Part shown: positions 1 through 10,131 of the stretch, in pieces
How positions within the stretch are numbered: the stretch's first letter is position 1
How the letters are laid out: each line of letters starts with the position of its first letter
Origin: Tetmemena sp. SeJ-2015
Taxonomy: Eukaryota; Ciliophora; Spirotrichea; Sporadotrichida; Oxytrichidae
Length of the DNA: 64,000 nt
Assembly: GCA_027382625.1 (NCBI GenBank)
Contig: JAJKFJ010021560.1
Coordinates: forward strand, 1 to 64,000
Reading direction: 5' to 3'
Program-made: the position numbers and the translations under genes
The notes under the pieces: generated by a model
The model's database searches: none
What the model was told of the DNA's origin: nothing
What the model saw: the letters and a program-made list of their open reading frames with translations, nothing else

Positions 1-18
1 AATCCCTGAGGTTGCTGA

Positions 19-580
19 TTCCTAAACAAAGCAGTAAACATTTCTAAGAGGTTCTTTGATCTTAAGATTGATTCCTCTCCCAAAGAAAGCAAACTCAACA
101 AGATCAACTCCACTAAAGCTAAGTTGAACCTAACACCTTTCTCTCTTGCTATGGCTACTCTAAGGCTGAACTCTAGCAAAAGGAAGATGAGTGAGGATGC
201 GCAAAGAGTATAGGAGGCAGCCCCATAAAGGATTACTCCACGGAAGCTCAAGCTCTCTTCTTCTAGTAAGGCAAGACTCCTTTTATAATATTCCATATAG
301 GCGAAACTGCTAAAAAATTTTACATGCAATAGCATAAAAATTGGAGCTTCAGTGAGATTTGAACCTGAATATAGAGCTAATATACCTGAGGATATACCTG
401 CTGTGGCCTACCTTCCCATCTCACAAGAGAGAGCCAACATAGATTTAGCACTGGGGAAGTATGGCAAGCGACTAAAAAACTTGCAATTAAGAAATAAGAA
501 CACAAGTAGCAGCAGTTTTCACTCAGCTTCATTGCTGCCATCAGCTAAGATAGGATCAAAGCAGCTAGATCATTAAAGGG
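19..580 (+). CDS. Unrecognised Ser/Lys-rich open frame ahead of the transposase fragment
   Basis: With TAA and TAG read as Gln, one frame is open from about base 19 past 576, roughly 185 codons with no TGA. The product is rich in Ser, Lys and Leu, with a more ordered part near its end containing VRFEPEYRANIPEDIPAVAY. I do not recognise a domain, and no DNA-binding helix-turn-helix is obvious. It overlaps, in another frame, the start of the transposase fragment, so it may be a separate element gene, a frameshifted N-terminal part, or a germline remnant. The true start probably lies before the window. Base composition is clearly less AT-rich than the spacer after 1160, which supports past or present coding. 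Confidence 0.35.
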
Positions 581-991
581 CGCTTTCAACTCAGTGCTCT
601 TTGAGAACTTTATCTATCAGACTCTGCGCTATGTGCGCACTGACAAAGAGATGCAAGACAAAAAGATAGTGCTACTGATGGACAACGCAGTCATTCATAA
701 ATACTCAGAGATGCTTGAGACAGTGAGGAAATTCAAAGCAGTGCTTCTCTTCAATGCAGAATACTCTCCATGGCTGAATCCAGTAGAGTCGCTGTTCTCA
801 CATGTGAAGAGCCACATGAAAGGTCAGCAAGTGCAGAACAAGTAATATACATCTGAATTCAATTTTTAGGCTGCAGCTTGTAAAAAAAGGTCGGAGAGAT
901 CCTGAGTGCGATGACTGAGAGAGAGATAAGACAGATCTGGAAGCTGAGCATGAAGAAATGGCTGCAGACTCTGCGCTATGAGCGCGTGTGA
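550..991 (+). pseudogene. Tc1/IS630-type DDE transposase, C-terminal fragment
   Basis: The frame carries LLMDNAVIHK (second catalytic Asp in the DN pair) and, about 36 residues on, AEYSPWLNPVESLF with the third catalytic acid in NPVE. This is the usual layout of the catalytic core in Tc1/mariner and IS630 transposases, including those of ciliate TBE and Tec elements. The first catalytic Asp region is not visible, so the copy is truncated or split. After base 845 the frame breaks; a second frame (about 892-991) with SAMTEREIRQIWKLSMKKW looks like the continuation to TGA at 989-991. A 16-base direct repeat (618-633 and 965-980) lies within it. Such transposases act in programmed DNA elimination in Oxytricha (known for the family); whether this copy is active is doubtful. 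Confidence 0.7.
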
Positions 992-1104
992 TGCAATATC
1001 TCTATTCTTCTGTAGGCGAAAGCCATGCATGCCTAAGACATAGATATATCTAAGTACAAGCAATTTAGCGATGTATTTTCAAACTCTGAACAAGAAAAGA
1101 AGAG

Positions 1105-1117
1105 TTTTGGGGTTTTG
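1105..1117 (+). repeat. Telomere-like tract TTTTGGGGTTTTG
   Basis: The bases read TTTTGGGGTTTTG, the hypotrich G4T4 telomere unit. It is too short for a chromosome end but matches the telomeric termini expected of TBE-type elements. Confidence 0.6.
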
Positions 1118-1164
1118 CATTTGGGTAATAATTATATAATTTTGAGTTATTTCGCGAAATCGCT

Positions 1165-2125
1165 CTTATTTATTTTCCATAACTTGGGAAAAACTTTTGT
1201 ATTCCTCCAATATTATGGTATATTTAAAGCCCTAACTTTGTATTATGTGAGATCGTAGAATATAAGTCTAATATGTTGATCATAGTTTGAATAAGCAGCC
1301 GCGGTATGTATATATTAATTTGGGCTTAAAAAATTTCCGGAATTAAATTGTAAATTAATTCGATTAATTCAATTTTACATTTCATTCTGAATTTCTACAA
1401 TATTTTATCTGCCTACATTTCAATTTATTAATTTAATCTCTACCCTTAATTTAAATTTACTATTTGTAATATATATTCGAGTAAATATAAAATAAAATTC
1501 TCTAAATTCTTTTTTATTATAATTCCAAACAAACACAGAATTTTAATATGAAAATTGTTAATAATTGAGTCAATTCATTCCTCTAGAAAAATCACTGAGC
1601 ATTAAAAAAATATCTTTTTTAATTAAATTTCAGTTATATTCGATATAATTTATTTAATTTATTTAAAGTATTATATTAGTGTATTAAACTAAAATCACAA
1701 TTCAAATTTTTTTTAAAAATAAAAATGATCATTTCTCAGATAAAAAAAAATAATTTAATAATATAAATCAATCCAAAAGTTTAATTTTATAAATAAAATA
1801 TATATATATTTAAGAACAGCTTTAGAGAAATAAAATGGAAACTTTTTTTATATCATTCATTAATGATCAAGCTAATTAAAAACATTTTTAAAGAAAAGTA
1901 CAATTAAAATTATTAAAATATATCTTTATTTTTGTTCTAAAGTATCTAAAATATTATCATTGTATTTACTTTATCTTTGCATTTTAGTTGCAGTTTTAGA
2001 AAAGAAATCAAATATCAATAATATGTAAAGTGACTGGCTGTGTTTGTAGCTTCATTATTTCTCAGGCAAATTTATAAACTTGGTTTTATTAATCTCAAAA
2101 TGGCTTGCATCAAACTCAAGCAACC
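1165..2125. other. AT-rich spacer, no gene seen
   Basis: Homopolymer-rich A/T sequence with TGA in all frames. I see no coding block or RNA gene. Confidence 0.6.
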
Positions 2126-2410
2126 TCAAAGTTGTTCCAAAGTGTTTTGGGCAGGCAAAGTAGCAGTCTCTTGATCACCTTCCTCTTCATCCTCCTCCTC
2201 AGTGGAAGAGTGGTCGGAGGAGTCATCATCTTCAGCAGTGTTATCTGGATCTCCCTCAGAACCGCTTTCAGTAGCATCAGCGTTTGAAGACTCATCTTGC
2301 CCACCTGAATTCCCAACCTTAACGAGCACACTTTAAAGTAGCTCTTCAGCCTTCTCTTTCCAAAAAAGAGCTTGAGGGTAAGTAGTCTAAGCTGAGATTA
2401 AAGATATCTC
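2126..2410 (-). CDS. Small acidic-tailed open frame, unrecognised
   Basis: The minus strand is open from about 2410 to a TGA at 2126. The first part is basic and hydrophobic (LKLFFGKRRLKSYFKVLVKV). The second is a low-complexity acidic tail of Asp, Glu, Ser and Thr (for example DDDSSDHSSTEEEDEEEGD), ending in TLEQL. GC content is well above the flanks. No ATG is obvious, so this is likely one germline segment of a larger gene, or a fragment. The acidic tail is a generic feature and gives no function. Confidence 0.35.
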
Positions 2411-5400
2411 ATCAATATTTAAACAAATAAAAATTATTGCCTCTAAATTGTAAACGGATTAGATCTAAGTAAATTAATTTAAGCTTTAATATAAGCTTAT
2501 ATCTTAGATAAATGGCAAAATACTTCAACTGGTTATTTAATATTTGTAACAGATCAACAAGTCAAATAGAAATTTTAAATGAGGAAGCATAAAACTGTTT
2601 CTATGGTTTTATCATTTTGGGATGAATGCCTGGTTATTCTTCAACTTCAAAATAATTTTTGCTCACTCTGAGAAGCCGATCATATATAAATTATATGGAG
2701 AATACGATTAGTTAATCGATGATTGATCATTCTAAAAATAAGTTTTTTATGAAAGAGGTGTCAACAGCGATTTAATTAATAGTTTTATTAGATTTCATTT
2801 ATTAAAACATATTATTATAGTGGAAGAATCAATTTAAATGAAAATTAATTGCTATACTAAAATTGATTAAAAGTATAAGTAAGTAAACCTTTATTCTCTA
2901 AAACTTATTATCATGATTTATTCCATGTTTAGCTAAGATTTAGTAATATTAATCATGATTTTCTTAGACTTATTTTGATATTCAAAGAGTATCACTTGAG
3001 GAAGGCGAGAGACCTTTAAATGTGCTTTATCCTGTAGCCAAATGAGTCTACTTTCATGAACCAACACCAATGAAAGAGGTAAGTTATAATCTATGATGAG
3101 GGCATCATTGTTTAAAAATGAAGGCAAACATTTAACAGATATTCTATAAGGTCTGAGTGTGAAGTGCATATAAACTAAAAGATTGTCAGGCCAAATTATG
3201 ACAATACAAGAAAAAACGGAATAATACAAACAATTAAATCCGAGGCAAATGAGAATTCAAAATGTGATTCAGCATTTAAGAGTCTCTAAATCTGAACTAG
3301 CGTGTATTTGCATATTTCAATTCACTAATCGTATCCTTCCTATAATTATCTGATGATATCAAAAGAATTTAAATTGCAATATAAATCATGGGAGTTTATA
3401 GGAAATTTTTTTTCTCAAACAATCCTATGAAATTATTTAATGCAACTTCAAAGTTCTTTATTATATTTTCAGATATGTCTCATATTCAATTTATTTTAAT
3501 AGAGGGTACACTACTCCATTTTCTATTTTAGAGGTTGAAATTTTTTGAAAAAATTTTGCCTTGACAATTTTTCCTTGAATATAATTAGTTGATAAAATTG
3601 TTATTTTTAATTATAATTATATTATCACTATGTTTCATTAAATTAATTAGAAATTAATTTCATCCTAGATATTCTTAATCTTGAGCTGAAGGGTAGCCAT
3701 CATTTAAAAGAAAGTTATTAAAAATCTGAGAGTCTTGATTGTCTTGAGTCTAAAAATAATTTGAATATAAAATTGAAATAAAATGCATATTATAATTTAA
3801 ACTACTAGAGTTTTTATTTTATAAATATTTTTTTCTCAATTAGCATGATAAGCTAAATCAATAAGTTAATTTGAGGTTACACAATCACTTATTCTGTCAT
3901 AATTTTTTAGAAATCTTAGAGCATTAAGTGAATTTATATTTGAGATTTATATAAGTTTATTAAATATTTTTAAACTAAATATTTAATACATAAAATTATT
4001 TAAGACAAAGACATAAAGAAATTTAAAAACTTCCAGAAAAGTTAAGTTTATATAAATCCTTAAAATGCCTATAATTTTTTTCTGAATCACAAATTCAATA
4101 AATATTTTGAAGTAGAGTTTTGAATAATGAGTGAGTTTGGATATAGAGCAAAAAATTTAAAATAGTGAATTAATGTTATATTTTCAGGCATATAATTTTC
4201 ACTTTAATTCATTAAAATAAGCTGCATATAGAGTATTTTTTATACCTTGAATAATAAATCATATTTGAATGTAGAGTACTGAAAAGTATAGCATTATTAT
4301 TTTCAAATCAAAGGTCATTGTGCCATTTCGGAGAAGCATACTTGGATTATATTATATTAGAGTAATCATCTTTAAAATAGAGTTTATTTTTTTCTTCTAA
4401 TGTTTTTGGGATAAAATATAAAATATAACTACACACCGTAGATAAAGAGAGCGAAATTTCGCAAATAAACAATTTAGAAATATAAAATCAAAACTTCAAA
4501 GTATTAGAAATTGAAGAATTTAATTTTAAAAAAAAAATTTTTATTATTCCAAAATGTTTATTCCTTTTTTTAATTTATATAATCATATTATTTTATTCAA
4601 ATACGTCGTTAATAAAAAGAGAAATAAATTATATTCAAAGTTAATGTTTTTGTATATTTAATTTATAGGTTTTGATTATTTTTTTAAAAATTAAATTAAG
4701 ATTTAAAAATATGAAAATTATTGTCTAGTAGCCAAGTTTGATTAATATAGGGATAAACCCTTTATCTTTAAGTAGCTCGAAATGCCATAAATAAAAAATA
4801 TTTTAAATGAGAAAATCAAAATTCTAATTTAATAAAGTTAATATAAATTATTTATGATATAAATTAAATTACTCCATTTAAGGAATATAAATTTATAGAT
4901 TGATATTGTTTAAAAATTAAAAGAGACTGAATGAAAGGATCTTATCTGAATTAGATCGCTAATATTTTTGTTATTGAAAACATAGAAATAGAAACTAAAA
5001 TGCCGTATTGGTTATAAATACACACCCATAAAATTTATTACATGGTATGATCTATATTTTGGGTAAGAACACTTTCTTTGGCCTACTTTCCCGTGCTTTC
5101 TGAACTCAGATAAAAGAGATTAATTAAGATAAACTACCATTAATATTCTATTTATGTTTAATAGTTGCAATTTTATAAAGTCAAACAAATTAAAGAAATA
5201 GCTGTCATTTAGAATTAGGAGGTTAAAATTAAATCAAATAGGAGAGAGCTTTAAGAATAAATTATAAAAGGAAAAAAGTGGCAGCTGAATTTTTTAGGTT
5301 TATATTTTTGAGATTCATTCCTCTCGTGTTTAAAGTTTAAGAAGTTAAAGATTGATTTCTAATTAATTAAATTGTTTTAAAAAGAACTTATTATGATCTG

Positions 5401-5690
5401 CATAATCTTGTCTAATCTCTTTTATTCGAGATTGGAATCTTATTATTCTTTTTTATGCTCAAAAGTTCTTATTCAAATAACCATTATTTTCATAAAAAAC
5501 TTATAGTTTTAAAAATTAAAGTATTTTTAAGCAATTATATTTTATTAATGCCAAATACTGCAGATCAAGAGTTCAAGAGCAAGCCGGAAAAGCTTATTCA
5601 TCTAGTAATTTTTTAATAAAATAAGAGTTAAAAACAAATATTATGTAAAAATTATTTACTAAACTTTATAAGAAAATAATTTAAATTTAT
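2411..5690. other. Long AT-rich spacer with one possible minus-strand ORF
   Basis: Mostly A/T-rich with scattered TGA. The only notable content is a minus-strand frame at 2933-3229, open for 98 codons with none of TAA, TAG or TGA (unusual in such DNA), containing DYNLPLSLVLVHESRLIWLQ. It lacks a recognisable domain. A short palindrome GCGAAATTTCGC lies near 4450-4461. Confidence 0.4.
2933..3229 (-). CDS. Possible ORF, unrecognised
   Basis: A 98-codon minus-strand frame without any of the three triplets, embedded in AT-rich DNA where chance frames are short. The residue mix is plausible for a protein (RLIWLQDKAHLKVSRLPQV), with hydrophobic stretches near the start. No family is recognised. 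It could be a single MDS of a gene whose other parts lie elsewhere. The start is unclear because the frame stays open on both sides under the ciliate code. Confidence 0.3.
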   Translation of the reverse strand: MYYSVFSCIVIIWPDNLLVYMHFTLRPYRISVKCLPSFLNNDALIIDYNLPLSLVLVHESRLIWLQDKAHLKVSRLPQVILFEYQNKSKKIMINITKS

Positions 5691-5768
5691 AGTTACTACA
5701 CTTCGCTATTTTCAACGATAGATGTTTGCTACAGTCTACTGAGAGATCTTGAGATAAGGAAACTATCT

Positions 5769-6023
5769 ATGGAAGATCTTCGCGCGCTACTCCAAACTGA
5801 AGTGCGCTTAGTGGCGAAGAGTTTGAGGATCAATCAAATAATTGATGTGCACGAAACTTAGAAGTGCGATGAGGAACAGCTGCAACTCCTAACTTTCTCA
5901 TCTGCAACTTTCAAATGCGAGAGTATAGTGCGCTGGCACTCTCAACATTTTTGCGATGGAGTTGATGTTGTGGCTATTACTACTGATAAGGGTGACTACA
6001 TCCATACCTTAGAGTCAAAATGA
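5769..6023 (+). CDS. 84-residue ORF in a GC-richer island, unrecognised
   Basis: ATG at 5769 to TGA at 6021-6023, with one in-frame TAG read as Gln. The protein begins MEDLRALLQTEVRLVAKSLR and contains a Cys/His-bearing stretch (KCDEEQLQLL, then FKCESIVRWHSQHFCDG). GC content is much higher than the flanks. About 30 bases after the stop comes TTTTGAGTAATTTCGCG (6053-6069), nearly identical to a motif beside the transposon end at 1140, and at 6146 a telomere-like GGGGTTTTGG. The context therefore suggests an ORF of a TBE-like element, or a remnant of one. The function is unknown. Confidence 0.45.
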
Positions 6024-6052
6024 AACTGAGATAGGATGGATCATGTAGTTAT

Positions 6053-6155
6053 TTTTGAGTAATTTCGCGTTTGACTCGCATGATATATAGTATTAATAAA
6101 GAAATTAATTATACACAACTTATTTTCACTTTCTTATCATTTTATGGGGTTTTGG
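6053..6155 (+). mobile_element. Second TBE-like terminus: shared motif plus GGGGTTTTGG
   Basis: TTTTGAGTAATTTCGCG at 6053-6069 differs at one base from 1140-1156, and GGGGTTTTGG lies at 6146-6155. Both features flank the first transposon end too, though in a different order, so rearranged or nested element termini are likely. Confidence 0.4.
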
Positions 6156-6734
6156 TTTAATAAGAATAAGAAATAGATTTAAATTATTTAAAATACAAGA
6201 CACATTAAAAATAACAGTAGAGACTTCAATTCGGCATTTATAATTATAATTATGAATTAATGTAAATAATTTGTAAATATAGAGCTCAAAGATTGGGTAT
6301 ATTAAGTGAATAGGGATTTCATAGATCTAAAACTGAATTATAAGAAAAGTTTTATGCATTTTAAAGAGCACTCCTTTAAAAGTTTTATGAATGGGTAAGT
6401 TCTAAAATTTATTGGGGCAATATTATTTTTTTTTTCAGAATTAATTCTGAATAATGTGTATTAATATAATAATGAAAAATACTAAATCTTGATGATTATG
6501 TTATTAGTTTTTGTTAGAATTGAATCTCTTCAATATTAAATTATTTTAACTTAAGGGCTGCATTTAAAAACCAGCTTTTAATTGTTCTAATTCCTATTTA
6601 ATAGAATTTTATGATTACTTTATTCTATCCTGCTTTTATTCTCTTGAAGAATATAAGTGTATAAATTGGATTAAATGCAAATAAATTAAAGTAATTTACT
6701 ATTTGAATGAAATGAATTTAATTTCTTTTAAGTA
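6156..6734. other. AT-rich spacer
   Basis: No open frame with coding character and no RNA gene seen. Confidence 0.5.
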
Positions 6735-7340
6735 TATAGTAAGCTTACTCAATCTGAAGTTGTGCACCCCCATTCTTGCTGCAGAGAAATTAAAAAGATG
6801 AAGGAGTTTGCGGATTGTGGGGTGCGTTTTCGCTCAAAAGACCACAAAGCTAGTTCTCTTTCTGTCTCACATATTCGCAAATGTGATCCATGTGCTCCAA
6901 AATGTGAATCATTTGCAACTTAGATTTATAAATAATAAAGTTCTCACCGCCGTGGAAGCAAGTTTCAAGAAGTCAACATAACTCTCTTGGACTTTGATTA
7001 AAACATTATAACTAAACATATTTTCTCCTAGAGATCCTTGGATAGAAACATAAAAATTGATTACAAATTAAAAGAGCTTCATCCTATTAGAGGTTGAGTT
7101 AGATTAATGTTGAATGCTTACTTCGATGTTGTCACTCAGCTGTTTGCGCAAATTCTCAAGCTGCTTAGATCTCTTGATCCTCTCCTTCGCACAAAAGTTG
7201 CTCAAAATATAAGATAAACTCATCTGGTTTATTTTCAAAGATTAAACCACAGTAGAAACCTCAAAACCTTTGATCTCCTCCTCAAATTGCTCAAAGTTAG
7301 TAGTAGTTGTAGATGTGGTGGGTTGGGATGATGATTCCAT
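6735..7340 (-). CDS. Small minus-strand gene, unrecognised, with intron or IES inserts
   Basis: ATG at 7340 begins MESSSQPTTSTTTTNFEQFE. A charged, helix-like block follows (AKERIKRSKQLENLRKQL), then an intron-like stretch that starts with GTAAGC after NIE. A later block carries ILEHMDHICEYVRQKE and ends near 6735. A 7-base repeat (TTTTGAG on the minus strand; CTCAAAA at 7201-7207 and 7260-7266) brackets 52 bases that may be an IES, but removing it gives a less convincing frame, so the structure there is unsettled. The helical, charged middle suggests a coiled coil. No family recognised. Exon borders are approximate. Confidence 0.4.
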
Positions 7341-7585
7341 AGACTCAAATTCAGCAAGTTCACAAAAGCAAAGTTAGTTTGATCACAAATAATTATTGAA
7401 CTTAAATTTTAAAATCTTAAACTCCTCTTGAACCAATCTAAATTACACTATCTTAAAAGAAATTCCTTCTCTTTAAGAAATTAATCCTGAGATAATCATA
7501 TTTAAAATTTAAGATAATCTCGTTAAGATTTACGATATAAAATTTGCTAATGGAGAGCTGAAATTCATTCTTAGTTGAACGAATG

Positions 7586-9987
7586 TCATTTATTTTTGTA
7601 AGGTGCCTTCATTAGATAGCAAAAGGATTGAATCAGTTTGGAAGTCAGAAGATGTTATGGGGTTTGCTCAAACTTATCCATCAATAGCGAGCATTATTGA
7701 ATTAGTTGTTCTATCTCCATCTCTTTCTTTTAGAAATATATTATATTTCTAGGTGGTCATGGTCTAAATTGCTTTTATGCTTGCATCTTCCTCAGCAGAT
7801 GAATAATTGTCTGCCTCAAAGAAATATATAAAATTCTCATAATAGATCGGACTTGAAAAAGGCCTTTTAAAGTCCCAGCTGAGTATCTCTAATTATTTAT
7901 TTTAATTTGTTCTGAGTAATGTGACATAAGAGTTCATCTATTATAGTTTCTATCTAAATCATTTAAACAAGATCAAAGGTTTCCTCAACGCCATCACTAG
8001 TTTAAAGATACCATGAAATTTATAATATTCTAAGTCAAAATAAGAATTTTAATTTAATAAAATTACATTTAATTATAAATTATCAAATGTTAGATATGTA
8101 TTTATAGTCTATTTATGATTTATAATATCCATTGAGTGAACATAGCTATTACTATCTGAAATTTATGAGGTAGTTAAGAAGGATGCTTCTCTACATAACT
8201 TAATAACTAAGATGCCCAGCTTTAAGCATTTTGTTTAGTATCTATCTAGCTATATTCTAAAATCATTTCTCTCAATAATCTTAATAAATAGCCTTAACGA
8301 AAAATAGTTATCGAATTAAATTTTTGAGAATTGACATGATGTATTCTTGATCTTAAATTTTAGGTGAAAACATATATCTATATTTTTCTAAATTAAATTC
8401 TCGTAAAAAAGGTCACAAGTCTCAAATTTTTAAGCAAAATTGAGCAAAGTTTACTTTAAATATTGCTATTATTTGATTATTTCTGACTTTGAATATAAAT
8501 GATTAGTTCCAGGATTAAGGGGATATACTCATGAATTCTTATAACTAGTGTTGTATTCACATCAAAATTATTTGAATTAAGATCCTTAATCAGTCTTTAA
8601 CTATAATGAAGAAATATTCTAAAAAATTTCAAACTGCCATGCTTTCAAAGGCTACACTAGGGACTTAGCCTCTTTTTAATAACAGAAAATTCATTTGACT
8701 TGTATTTAAAAAAGATTTTGCGAATTCAATGCCATTTTTTCAATATTATATTTCTAGGTGGTTATGGTCTAAATTGATTGTATGCTTGCATCTTCCTCTG
8801 CAGATGAATAAGTGTCTGCCTCAAAGAAATATATAAAATTCTCATCAATTAGATCGTGGTAGTTCTTGAAAAAGGCCTTTTAATGTCCCAGCTGCAGTAT
8901 CTCTAATTATTTAATTTTAATTTGTTCTTAGTAATGCGACATAAGAGTTCATCTATTAGTAGTTTCTACTCAACAATCATTTAAACAAGATCAAAGGTTT
9001 CCTCTACGCCATCACTAGTTTAAGATACCATAAATTTTATAATATATCTAAGACAAAATAAGATATTTTAATTTAATACAATTCATTTAATTATAAATTA
9101 TCAAATGTTAGATATCTATTTATAGTCTATTTATGATTTATAATATCCATTGAAAGATCATTGCTATTACTATCTGAAATTTATGAGGTGCTCAAGAAGG
9201 ATGCTTCTCAACACGAACTAAAAAAACTAAGATGCCCAGCTTTAAGAATTTTGTTTAGTATCTATCTAGCTATATTCTAAAATAATTTATCTCAATAAAC
9301 TTAATAAATAGCTTTAACTAAAAATAGGTTTCTAATTAAATTTTTGAGAATTAACATGATGTATTCTTGATCTTAAATTCTAGGTAACATATATCGATAT
9401 TTTTTTAAAAATCAAATTCTAGTAAAATGGTTATAAGTCTCAAAATTTTAAGCAAAGTTTGTGCAAAATTAACTTTAGATATTACTATTATTTGATAATT
9501 TCTGACTTTGGAAAATATAATGATTAGTTCCTGGCATTAAAGGAGGCCTCTGACTTAGTGATTTTATAAACTCATTGTGGAACTTCTAAATCTTGTCCAT
9601 TAGATTTTTTTAATCGAGATGCTTAAGAAGCTAATCTTTCATGTTAAAATATTAAGAAAGTTGTTGAGAGAGAATCTCATTAGCTGCGTGGATTAAATCT
9701 TCTTTAAAAGAGCTTCTATTTCAGCTTGCGCATCAATGAAAAATTAAATTTTGAAATATACATTAATGCAAAACTCCTCATCCTTTAGAAGATTATTGAT
9801 AAAGTAATAGAGGTACCTCGATATTAGAGGAAATCTGAAGCTTTAAGTCTTTAATTGATTGCAACAGATAGATCCTTTGCTTTGCGATGTAGTTAGTCAA
9901 TAAATTAATATTAATCCAAAGGGAAATGAATTGAATCTGCTCAGCAGGCAAGCATGCCATCCAGTCTGATGTTTAATGTTTTTCCAT
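7586..9987 (-). CDS. Interrupted minus-strand gene for a helical protein, unrecognised
   Basis: ATG at 9987 starts MEKHQTSDWMACLPAEQ. Successive blocks then appear in shifting frames: FISLWININLLTNYIAKQRI, FINNLLKDEEFCINVYF, EDLIHAANEILSQQLSQYF, DKIQKFHNEFIKSLSQRPP, RSILLEHLINFRQ and NFIYFFEADTYSSAEEDAS. The last block, MEIEQLIQQCSLLMDKFEQ, runs to TGA at 7586-7588. The frame changes fit intervening IESs. The middle part is present twice (see the repeat entries), so the germline locus carries two versions of the same coding segment. The composition is Leu-, Gln- and charge-rich, suggesting a mostly helical protein. I do not recognise the family. Confidence 0.5.
7741..8520. repeat. Duplicated segment, copy 1 of unit in the 7.6-10 kb gene
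   Basis: About 780 bases closely match 8746-9545 at an offset near 1005 bases, including both coding blocks and intervening AT-rich DNA. On the minus strand copy 1 has lost bases relative to copy 2 (CTCAG for CTGCAG, and a shortened stretch before ENFIYFFEAD), yet its frame stays open by compensating shifts. Confidence 0.85.
8746..9545. repeat. Duplicated segment, copy 2 of unit in the 7.6-10 kb gene
   Basis: Partner of 7741-8520. On the minus strand it encodes ILQLGHQKAFFKNYHDLIDE followed by NFIYFFEADTYSSAEED. This version reads more naturally than copy 1 and may be the ancestral one. Confidence 0.85.
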
Positions 9988-10131
9988 AAGGGCAAGGTGA
10001 TGATGATAGAGTTGATAAGAGTTATGTAGTTGCGCAAATTATTAAAATTTCAATTATCTACAGATTTATTAACTAAACTAAAAATATTAACTTAAGTCAG
10101 GAGTAATAAAATTTGAAATCTAAAAAGAGAA

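Larger units (their letters stand above)
550..1160 (+). mobile_element. Probable TBE-like transposon end
   Basis: The transposase fragment ends at 991 and is followed within about 115 bases by TTTTGGGGTTTTG, one and a half hypotrich telomere repeats, and then by a CpG-containing motif TTTTGAGTTATTTCGCG at 1140-1156. TBE transposons of Oxytricha end in telomere-like repeats, so the arrangement fits an element terminus. The opposite end is outside the window or lost, so the borders are approximate. Confidence 0.5.
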
